From assembly GCA_037176885.1 (NCBI GenBank), contig JAWWNJ010000086.1:992001-1056000 (forward strand): a stretch of DNA of 64,000 nt, read 5' to 3'. Source of the DNA: Favolaschia claudopus. Taxonomy: Eukaryota > Basidiomycota > Agaricomycetes > Agaricales > Mycenaceae. Under the pieces are notes generated by a model. That model had not been told where the DNA came from. It saw only the letters and a list, made by a program, of their open reading frames with translations, and made no database searches. Made by a program: the position numbers and the translations under genes. Each line of letters starts with the position of its first letter. Position 1 is the first letter of the stretch. Positions 56,064 through 64,000 of this stretch are shown piece after piece.

Positions 56064-56280
56064 CAAGCTTTAGCTCCCTGCCTCCGGCACGGCCGACTCG
56101 CTGCGCTCGCCGGCCTTCCTCCGTTCGGTCACACAGCTTGTTGGGGCTGGCCGCCCCAAACCCCGCTGCGCTCGCTCCGCTCGCGACGTCTCGTACGATC
56201 TCAACATCTCGACAAAGACCCCGTGATTTTCTGTCAAAAGTCACGCGACTGATGGCCTGGCCCTGTTTTCAAGTATAGGA
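56064..56280 (-). mobile_element. GC-rich Helitron-like cassette Z (217 bp)
   Basis: On the minus strand: ATCCTATCCTA, then TCCTATACTTGAAAACAGGG through GGGAGCTAAAGCTTG, then TATCC. A lies before and T after, as for the other copies. Confidence 0.8.
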
Positions 56281-57024
56281 TAGGATAGGATCCATACTGT
56301 AAAATCTATTATAGGGGACTCCTTGATCCGCTACCACCACCACCTCACATTTTCCCACACCGTATTTCCGTCGACGGCGGGGGAAGAACCGAGGTTGGGG
56401 ATGGTTGCGGCGGGGGTCGGGGAGGGCTTTGCAGCCAGGGTTTGTGCCCAGGGTCTACCCCGCCCACGTTGCCTACGTGCAACACCGCTGAAGGCGGTAT
56501 TGGTCGTTGTGGACCCATCTTGCTTATTCTTGGCTTGTTCTGGAGACCAGTAATTGTTTGCTCTGCAGTTTCTCGAGCCCTGCGAGATTGCGTTTGAAGA
56601 ACTGATGATGTTTCCTGCGTCCAAGATGAAGAGAGATGAAGCCTATGTACACGACAGCGTCGAAACCTGATGAGCTCAGCCCTTGATTGAAGGCTATAAC
56701 GTAAGTGGCGGACACGTTTCTTCTCTCGCCTTCACTCTGGTCTTTTCCCTACGCACGGCGGTTGACTTGAGCTCGACGCCTTATTCATCGACGAGCCTGC
56801 CCGCTGGAATAAGAACCTTTCTCTTCCTCTGCTTGCCCTCCCGCTGTTGCCGATGACGAAGTTGTGACGTCCTGGGGCTTGTCTCAGAGCAAGTCAGTTT
56901 CCGCGAGACTGATATCCACAGAATATCCCTGGCAAGACAAACATCCGCGAGACATCCGCCATCCGCGAAACCAGCGTCATGGAGGAGCACCTGTTTATAA
57001 ATACTGGTACGCCTTCACGTCGGC
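56281..57024. other. Unassigned region
   Basis: Weak frames with no motif; TAGGATAGGATAGGAT at the left edge. Confidence 0.3.
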
Positions 57025-57327
57025 ATGTCTTCTCCCAAGGGTGAAGTGTCGCCCGACGTTAGCAACTACTTTTCTCCTAACACAAGCTCAGTGCTCGACG
57101 TGGTCTCCCATCGCCTCTACCAGTTGCCTTTGTCTTCGCATTCGCTCAAACGTCAACCTTCCACCGGCGGCCCGGAACCTAGAAACAAAGTTGCGAAGAT
57201 GGGCGATGTGATCATGCCTGACGAAGTGCGTGTCTGTTTTTTCGGGCCTGTCCTTCTCTCATCGCGTTTCAGCTTCACAAGCATCTCGTCTCCATTGCGT
57301 CCAGCACCTATTCGGTCCTCGGCTGTT
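57025..57327 (+). pseudogene. Uncharacterised gene start, two exons, cut by a Ty3 relic
   Basis: ATG at 57025 (MSSPKGEVSPDVSNYFSPNT). Exon 1 ends at 57225, a 47 nt intron GTGCGT..TTTCAG follows (57226-57272), and exon 2 reads LHKHLVSIASSTYSVLGC before retroelement DNA begins near 57328. Splice signals and an open frame across the intron support a real gene. I do not recognise the protein. The downstream half was not found after the retroelement. Confidence 0.5.
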
Positions 57328-58433
57328 CTTCTGTTCGAGAGGCGAGATTGGGTAGACCTTGCAGTTCGTGGGTTTAGAGTCCGGCACGAGCTCAATGTCA
57401 TGGTCCCAGGATCGGCGTTCAGGCAGCGAGTCAAAGGACTGCTTGTTGAAAACATCGTCAAACTCTCGGGCCCATTCAGGAACGTCCGAGCGCGCCGGGG
57501 CTGAGTTTTTGGCGTATGCCTCAGCCAGGCGCTGGGAGACGGTGCTTCCAGCACGGATATCCTCAGAAGGCAGGAACTGGGTGTAGAACACCCGGTCTCC
57601 CGGCTCAAGGGGGTCATCCACTTCATCCGCATCATCCACTTCATCCACATCATCCTCGTCATCATCCTCGTAGTCCGGGAACAGCTCTGGCAGGTCATTG
57701 TATTCATCTTCGCCTAAGTCTATGGCGCAGATGGATGGAAGGGGACCAAGTCGGAGCTGCCGGAGGATCTCAGCGGCCAGGCGGGACTCTCGGCGTGCAG
57801 CGCGAGGCTCCAGGCGAACCTCGGTGCGGCACGTAGAGCACTCGCTGGGGCATCTGCTCATCTTGACCTCTCGGGTGTCCCAGTCGATCTCCGGGTTATG
57901 CTTCCGAAGCCAGGAGTAGCCGAGGATGAGCTTCTGCTTCCCAAGACGGGTAACAGCGAGCTGCATGCGCTCAGAGTGACCACGATACTGCAGCACGACG
58001 TCAGCCACCTCGCGGATCGCACCAGCCTCATTTGGCGAGCCATCCACATTGAAAACTGGAATGGGCTGTGCAAGGCGGCGGAGGGGGAGGCCAGACTTAG
58101 CTGCGAACTCAGAGTCAATGAAGTCTGAGGTGGCACCACAGTCAACGAGACCTTCGAGGGAAAGCTTGGTGGCGTCCTGGACTGCCTGAATCTCAAGGGG
58201 GAGATGCAGGGAGTTGGCACCGGGTGCAGCAGCAACAGTATAGCACTGAGGAAGTCTACGTTCCCAAGGCTTTCGCCGGATGCGTGGGGAACGGAGGGGA
58301 GCAGGGGGTATGTCTTTCATTTCGGCAGGTTCAACAGATGTAACATTGGCAGACTCATCATACAAACATGCGAAACGATTAGGAGACGCGATCGAGGGCG
58401 TACCGCTCACTCGTCGCGTGGGAGAAAACCCTG
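57328..58433 (-). pseudogene. Ty3/gypsy Pol fragment (protease to RT start)
   Basis: The frame starts in the -1 register of gag. It contains the aspartic protease VDCGATSDFIDSEFAAKSGL, LILGYSWLRKHNPEIDW, a long acidic stretch (DDDEDDVDEVDD) and the RT entry EFDDVFNKQSFDSLPERRSW. It stops at PISPLEQK, where RT should continue with its catalytic core. RT, RNase H and integrase are missing. A DCGA active site is common in mushroom Ty3 elements. Confidence 0.9.
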
Positions 58434-59650
58434 CTCTTCCTCGGCGACTACAGACTCCGGCTCAGGGAGCGAGTCGGTGGTGGCAACCCGAGCCACCAGT
58501 TCGGAGAGGAGCTCGGACCCAAGCTGACGTATGACCTCGTCAAGGACATCAGCGGCTCGGACGTCAGCCGGGGTGGGGCAATCCCGGGCCAGGTGTGGAC
58601 CGCCGCATCGGTAGCAGCCACGGGGAGGTCCTCTCCCGGAGCGCGTGCGATCAACGTCCATGGGGACTACCTGCGGAGGAGCAGAAGCTGGCATGGCCCG
58701 AGGAGGAGGCGCAGGGACAACAGGGAAGACACCTGCTGGACGTGAGCGAGCGGCTGGCGGAGCTGAGGGGGCTTTCGGGAGAAGCCCAGCAGCACGAGCC
58801 CGCACGTGCGATTCGTACTGGCGGTACGCTCGGGTCCGCCAAGCCATGTAGTCGCGGAGGTCTGGGGGGTCGCTGGACGAGGTGATGGCCGCATTGATGG
58901 CAGGGTCAAGGCCAGAGCGGAACTTGGTGACCTTGACCAACGCGTCAGCAAACCCAGCAAGGTCGAAGAGGTCTTCAAAGTCATCAGTGTACTTGAAGAC
59001 ATCCCGGGAGCCCATATAGTATGCCCTAGACTCGAGTTTGTGTAGGGCATGGTCCTGCTCGTTCTCCTCGACAAAGCGTGAGCAGAACTCCTTGGTGAAG
59101 GCGTCCCAGGTGAGGAAGGGGAAAGGGGTTTTGATGGACATGCGCTCAGCCCATTTTTGCGCAGAGTCTTTGGACATAAAGGACATGGTGAAACGCACTG
59201 CCTTTTCCTCGGACATCTCGCCACCTTCGACAAACGCCTCCGGAACCAGTCGGATATAAGTCCGAGCTGAGTGAAGGAAGGCCCGGCCAGCCGAGCGGTC
59301 GCCGTCAAAGACGAAAGGGGGGTTCGGTCGAAGGACCGTTTTTGCTGCCGGGGTGAGGTTGGCAAAGAGTCCTGGACTCTCGGCCGGAGGCTCTGGAGGA
59401 GCGGCAGGGGTCGGAGCAGTAGTAGTGGAAGGATTGGCAGCAGTTTGAAAAAGCTCGACCAGACGGTCAACAGTCCTCTCGAGCCTATCCATCCGCTCGG
59501 CGGCGGCTGCAGCAGCGGCGGCAGAGTCGGTCATGGTGGGTTCTAGAGAGGGGGAGGAGGGGGCAAGATTCGCGGTTTACGCGTCCGAGACAGCAGAGGA
59601 GGAGTCCGACGAAGCGTCTGAAAAATCACCAAAGCGCGCAATCTTGACCA
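58407..59650 (-). pseudogene. Ty3/gypsy Gag
   Basis: The family start (compare 53199) is mutated here: ATG to AAG near 59646. A TAA follows at about 59578. From MTDSAAAAAAAAERMDRLER (59534) the frame is intact for 375 residues: a coiled-coil-like N terminus, a retrotransposon-gag domain (FMSKDSAQKWAERMS, WDAFTKEFCSRFVEENEQDH), a proline/alanine linker and a CCHC knuckle CYRCGGPHLARDC. It ends at TGA 58407-58409. Pol follows in the -1 frame. Confidence 0.92.
58425..58431 (-). promoter_or_regulatory. Candidate -1 frameshift site GGGTTTT
   Basis: In the gag frame the heptamer reads G GGT TTT, the X XXY YYZ slippery pattern, five codons before the gag stop. The -1 frame is open through it into pol (GFSPTRRVSGTPS). 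This would yield Gag-Pol. Confidence 0.6.
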
Positions 59651-59830
59651 GTTAATCCCTTGGAGCCTTTCTTCTGCTGTAAGGGCAACCTTTAGGACCC
59701 GAGATGGCTCGAGGGTCTAGCGAGGGAGAATCCAAAGTTAATTAAGAAGCTACTAAGAATACATCACAGCGCACCTAGCGAGGGAGAATCCAAAGAGAAG
59801 AAAGGCTGAGGATTCCCACGCTAGGTGCAG
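59651..59830 (-). repeat. Ty3 leader/LTR remnant
   Basis: On the minus strand TTTGGATTCTCCCTCGCTAG occurs twice about 55 bp apart (59718-59792), followed by AGAAAGGCTCCAAGGGATTAA before gag. The same leader (AATCCCTTGGAG) precedes the fragment at 52813-53199. LTR limits are not defined. Confidence 0.5.
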
Positions 59831-59941
59831 TAAACATATAGTAACTAGTTCCCACAAGCTCGGAGCAATCGGCAATGATCCCGGGCCAAGTCACATGCCT
59901 TACTCCACAATGACATAGGGCTTTGGGGATTTGACGGGAAA

Positions 59942-61895
59942 GTGGGAAATCTGCAGGAGGCCTGCGTCATAGGTGGCTGTGTAATGCCAAAAGAGGGAGT
60001 TCCCCTGACACTTTCGAAGAATAGCAAGGCCCCCGGGCTGGATGGTATCCCGTATGAATTTTTCAAACACTGGGATCTTCTCTACTTGCAGTCTTGCCGT
60101 GTCGACGGTAAGCTGCTGAACCTATTAGATGTATTAAGGCTACTGTATGCCGACATACGAAGGAACGGGATTATGAACGACACGAAATTCAACTGGGGTT
60201 GGTTATGCCCATTTTACAAGAAAGGTGATAAGTCTCTGGTTGCAAACTACAGGCCGATTACTCTACTGAATACAGATTACAAGTTGATGACAAAAGCTTA
60301 TTCTCTGCGCCTAATGAAGGTCGCCCCCACTTTGGTCCACCCAGATCAAGCAGGTTTCATGCGGGGCCGTAAAATTGAAGACCAGGTGAAGCTAGCAAAA
60401 TTCCTCCTGAATTACGCTGAAGCGGCGCAGGAAGATGGTGTGGTCATCGCGCTGGATCAAGAAAAAGCGTATGACAGAATAAATCATGATTACTTACTTC
60501 GAGTTCTTGAACACATGCGATTCCCGCCGAGTTTCCGCAAAATTGTGAAAGATCTGTATTCAAAGGCCGAGACAATGGTCTTGATAAATGGCCAATTCAG
60601 CGAACCTTACGTAGTAACGCGGGGAGTCAGGCAAGGCGACCCTCTGTCCTGTCTTCTCTTTAATTTGGCGATTGAACCGCTCCCATGCTTAATCCGAGCA
60701 TCCGATTTGAAAGGAATCAAAATCCCCGGTATCAAGTCAGACCAGGAACTCATCATCTCGCTCTTTGCGGACGATACGACAATCTTTCTTTCTTGCAAGA
60801 ATTCTTTGGCCCGGTTGTGGGCCATACTTGATCTCTGGTGTGCCGCTTCCACGGCAAAATTCAATGAAAACAAGACGGTGATTCTACCTTTCGGACAGGT
60901 TGACTATCGGGCTCGGGTGGTCAGAACGAGGAAGATCAACACTGATGCTGCGCAGGAGTGTTTCAGTGAAGGGATTAAAATAATCGACGACGGTGATACC
61001 TGCCGAATTCTTGGCGCCTGGATCGGAAATGAGATTGAGTACAAAGTCCCATGGCCTAGCGTGGTCTCCAATGTGAGAAACGACTTAGAAAGGTGGAGTA
61101 TGTCGAACCCAAGTTTGGAAGGGAAAAGACACATTATTAATATGGTCATTGGAGGAAGAACTCAATATTTGACGCGTGTGCAAGGGATGCCAGAAGATAT
61201 AGAGCGAGAACTGATTGAACTCCAACATAGCTTCCTGTGGGATGGTAAAAAAGCCCGCGTGGGGAAGGAGACAATGTCGTTGAATGTCCGTGAAGGCGGA
61301 AAGCAAATTCTTGACCTTGCGGCCCGAAACGAAGCGATTGACTTAGTAAATCTACAGACATATTTGGTTCATGGGAATAGGCGCGCAACTTGGTGTTACT
61401 TCGTAGATTTTATTCTGGCAGATTACCTTGAGAAGAGTTATCTCCACTTCTATCCAGGACAAGTAAAAAACATTTTCTTGCAAGGAATACACGTCCCAAT
61501 CTCGAAGAAAACGAAGCTGCCAGACCAGCTAAAACGTATGATTGAGTCTGCCGAGAAGTACGGATTGAAATTCACGGCACTTTCCTTCAGTACGGACATC
61601 CGAAAAGAGATGCCAGTCTGGAAACATCCATCGGCTGTGCCCAATACTTATAATTCAGCGTGCCGCACCAAGCATGCGAGGTGCCTCCGTCTGGATCACG
61701 AAATAAATTCCGTCGGAGAGCTGTGTGCAATCGCTCGCAGAGTAACCGTTGTGCCGCGGAGGCCGCATATGGTAAACCCGTCGGGAATCGGGCGAAAAAA
61801 TTGTGGTTGTCCTGCCTGCCAACACGACCGCGTGGAAATTGGCTGTGAGAATCCGGGGAAATGTGTGGAAATAGCACAGATCGTGCTGAACTCTA
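59942..61895 (+). pseudogene. LINE ORF2, reverse transcriptase part
   Basis: The endonuclease is missing. RT motifs: KNSKAPGLDGIPYEFFK, NYRPITLLNTDYKLMTKAYS, HPDQAGFMRGRKIEDQ, IALDQEKAYDRI, RQGDPLSCLLFNLAIEPL and the catalytic FADD (near 60768). A thumb/connector follows, then a cysteine motif CGCPACQHDRVEIGC...GKC. The frame runs without stops to the cassette insertion at 61896. The protein copies LINE RNA at the nick. The matching C-terminal part is at 62142-62980. Confidence 0.92.
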
Positions 61896-62141
61896 TCCTA
61901 TACTTTAAAATACAACGGGCACAGCATTGCGCCCAGAAAGGGAATTTTACCCCGTGACTTTCTGTCAAAGCCTGAGAATCCCGCGGCGAGTGCAGCGAGC
62001 GGCAGTGCGGCGTCGTCGGCACTGAATCCAAGAAGCAAAACTGCGGGGTTTGGGGCGGAGCCCCGACGAGCTGTGCGACTGCCGTAGACACGGCGCGAGC
62101 GCAGCGAGTTCGCCGTGCCGAAGGCAGGGAGCTAAAGCTCG
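61896..62141 (+). mobile_element. GC-rich Helitron-like cassette (246 bp) inside the LINE ORF
   Basis: It starts TCCTATACTTTAAAATACAA after A and ends GGGAGCTAAAGCTCG before T. Removing it joins ...CTGAACTCTA and TCCATCCC to read NSIHPKWNP, the normal LINE sequence, in frame. So there is no target duplication or deletion. It contains GGCGAGTGCAGCGAGCGGCA, GGGGTTTGGGGCGGAGCCCC and CGCGAGCGCAGCGAGTTCGC modules and a terminal hairpin GAGCT-AA-AGCTC. Confidence 0.88.
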
Positions 62142-62980
62142 TCCATCCCAAATGGAATCCGACGATGGTAAATCATGACATGTGTGATGAACTGAGGCTG
62201 ACTGCGGAAGAACAGGCCGTGAATGAGCTCGCACCGGATGTTGAGCGTCCAGTCTATTTTGACCCAGATTATGAACTCACGGACTGGACCCGGGGTTTCC
62301 GAGTCTTCGCTTTTGAGGACTGTTCGGATGAAGTTCCTGCAAGGAGATGGAGACTTGGTACGGCGGGCGAGGAAACAATGGTATACCTGCATCCTCGCAT
62401 ATCAAATGCGGGCGAATTTGAGCCCGAGATTGACCTACTAATAAAGTTAGTGTGCGGAGAGACTGTTGAAGAGATTAGATTACTGCTATCATTCGACAAT
62501 CCCGATATTAGGCACACTGCCTGCAATGCCCTCTTGGGTGGAGTGTTGTATTGCGTAGAAAATGTTTCAAAACTTACCCCAATTACATTCTGCTCGAGTT
62601 CGGATTTCTTGCTTCGGGTGTTGGTACGTGAACGGCGGAAATTTGAAAATGACCGTGTGAATCCTAGTTGGCCCTTGATTAAGGCTGCTTTGAGTGCCCT
62701 GTGCGAGAGAATTGGGCGGACCAAGTTTATGCTGAGTAAAACAAAAAGAGAGAAGGTTACCCCCACCGTGGATGCCGTTAGAACGGTTATAGACACCGAC
62801 TGTGACATCATGTTCACCCTGCCGGGCGTGGCTCTGTGTGAGGGTTCGCAACGCTCATTTTATAAAGTAATAAAGTCAGTTAGACCGAAGGCTGTTAGAA
62901 AGTCAACCTTTGTCAACCTGGACCGAATCCGTTGCTGTGAAGCCTACGTGCTTCGGTTCGGGGGCTTCTCGTCCTTCTGA
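62142..62980 (+). pseudogene. LINE ORF2, RNase H-region C-terminal part
   Basis: The frame continues HPKWNPTMVNHDMCDELRLT, then FRVFAFEDCSDEVPARRW, where mushroom LINEs usually have a linker and RNase H. The later segments (NALLGGVLYCVENV, LTPITFCSSSDFLL, FYKVIKSVRPKAVRKSTFVN, LDRIR) keep the expected order. The usual TDGS-type and ISDSK-type catalytic segments read YLHPR and CSSSD. The frame ends early at GFGGFSSF-like sequence. Family assignment by layout is fairly firm; loss of catalysis is inferred. Confidence 0.65.
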
Positions 62981-64000
62981 AGACTCGTGTACTGGTTTGG
63001 CGGTTATCGGGCGCTAACCAGGCGCTGTGACCCTTCCGCAGGAGCCTTGTCACCCTAGGCAGGGCTCTTGTTATACAGCCAGTAATCCGGAGGAGGAGGG
63101 CAGTTATACGGGTGCCCAGCCGTTGTGATGGTTGTTGGTCTTCGGCGCCCGACGCGTTCTTTTATCTCTAAGAAAGCATGGTGGGCAAGGGTAAGATATT
63201 CAATGATTATCTAATACATCATTGTGGCTATGTGACCCGCGGAACGCTACCTAATCGGGAATGTTTGATGGACATGCTAAAGGGATATTCCTCCCATATC
63301 ACAGAGCCCCCCGCATGTTCAGTGAACATGCCCGATGAGTCAATCCTGAACATTTGGTGAACTCTTCAAATGTTCAGCTGGTGAAAAAAAAAATTTTGGC
63401 CCAAAATTTCAACTTGGCGTTTCATTGCAAATGGATTTGCCGAAGATGAGTGGCGAAAGCTTATCAGCTTGCCACGCAGCAGGTAAAGCTCTAGAGCAAA
63501 GCTCCATCCAGAGCTTTCCCTTCTTGCATCTCCAATTCCAAGGCACTGTAGTGTGGCTGAGGGTATCTGCAGATCTGAGACATAAAGTCCCGATCCGCAT
63601 GCAGGGGGGATGAGGGCAGACATTGTCTGTGTTCACGCATCAACAGAGCCACTTGGTGGATGGATTCACATCTGAAGTCGTTGTCTTCATCCCTGTGATG
63701 ACGATGAAACCCTCGATATCCTGAGCAAAGCTCTAAGGAGAATGTGGGTAAAGTAGGAGAGTCAGACACAGCTGACTCTCACTATACATATACCCCTACA
63801 CAGCCCCCCGCTTCTTTGCCGTGCAGCTCAATGACGGAGGAACTGAATGTGCGGCAAAGAATCACCAAACCAACCGAAGACGTGAAGCACTTCATGCGAC
63901 AAGTCACAAATTACAATTCAACGAGGGTGTTGACTGGGATTGAAAGCGAACAATGGCCCCCCAATCAGCTACGCCCGAATGTAGATGGCCCCCCAGAATA
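62981..64000. other. Unassigned region
   Basis: Possible LINE tail to about 63170, then short frames without motifs. An inverted repeat TTCTTTGCCG...CGGCAAAGAA lies at 63812-63863 and GAGAGTCAG..CTGACTCTC at 63758-63780. Confidence 0.3.

Noticed and set aside
61893..62144. 3 bp target duplication (TCC) for the cassette in the LINE
   Set aside because: It fits this copy, but the copies at 55333-55549 and 56064-56280 do not show it, whereas A^T insertion fits all.

Overview
The window looks like a repeat-dense, gene-poor stretch of a basidiomycete (Agaricomycete) genome. Evidence: coding exons are split by 31-58 nt GT..AG introns; the retroelement types are typical of mushrooms (several Ty1/copia lineages, Ty3/gypsy with a DCGA protease, LINEs with CCHC-knuckle ORF1 and an RNase H-type ORF2 tail, hAT, Tc1-like and CACTA-like DNA elements); and the few host-type fragments (F-box, CSL transcription factor, an uncharacterised agaricomycete-type protein) fit that group. 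No rRNA, tRNA, CRISPR or bacterial operon was seen. Almost every coding region is frameshifted, truncated or split by a later insertion, so this is best read as a transposon graveyard with recognisable insertion layers.

Layout. 1-1.1 kb: nothing firm. 1.15-5.36 kb: a copia RNase H tail, one LTR, then gag and a frameshifted pol that ends inside RT at a hAT-like element (5.35-6.74 kb). 7.46-8.64 kb: CACTA-like element. 9.06-10.58 kb: a Helitron-like element carrying an intron-containing uncharacterised gene. 10.6-13.1 kb: nested TA-target elements. 15.8-16.0 kb: a SINE-like unit. 16.9-20.1 kb: a large glycine-rich Gag-like pseudogene. 20.4-22.9 kb: copia, LINE ORF1 and Tc1 fragments. 23.1-24.4 kb: truncated CSL/RBP-J-type gene. 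25.4-28.2 kb: small DNA elements. 28.36-31.92 kb: hAT element with a decayed multi-exon transposase. 33.5-35.3 kb: copia gag split by a MITE, then a degenerate ~52 bp repeat array. 37-39 kb: MITE plus another copia gag. 39.3-42.9 kb: second CACTA-like element, then the second hAT-like element with a nested MITE. 44.9-50.1 kb: several foldback elements and an F-box pseudogene. 51.4-53.5 kb: hAT, Tc1, Ty3 and RT scraps. 53.6-56.3 kb: GC-rich Helitron-like cassettes. 57.0-59.8 kb: a two-exon gene start cut by a Ty3 gag-pol relic. 59.8-63 kb: LINE ORF2 split by another cassette. 63-64 kb: nothing firm.

The most interesting signal is a family with 5' TCCTATACTT and 3' GAGCTAAAGCTYG ends. It has no target duplication, and its complete copies sit between an A and a T. 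Short copies (217-246 bp) are GC-rich and hairpin-forming. One long copy (9062-10576) encloses a spliced protein gene. Removing the 246 bp copy at 61896-62141 leaves the surrounding LINE reading frame intact and meaningful, which fixes the boundaries. This looks like a non-autonomous, possibly gene-carrying Helitron-like lineage.

All calls come from reading the sequence. Family names rest on motif recognition, not database searches.
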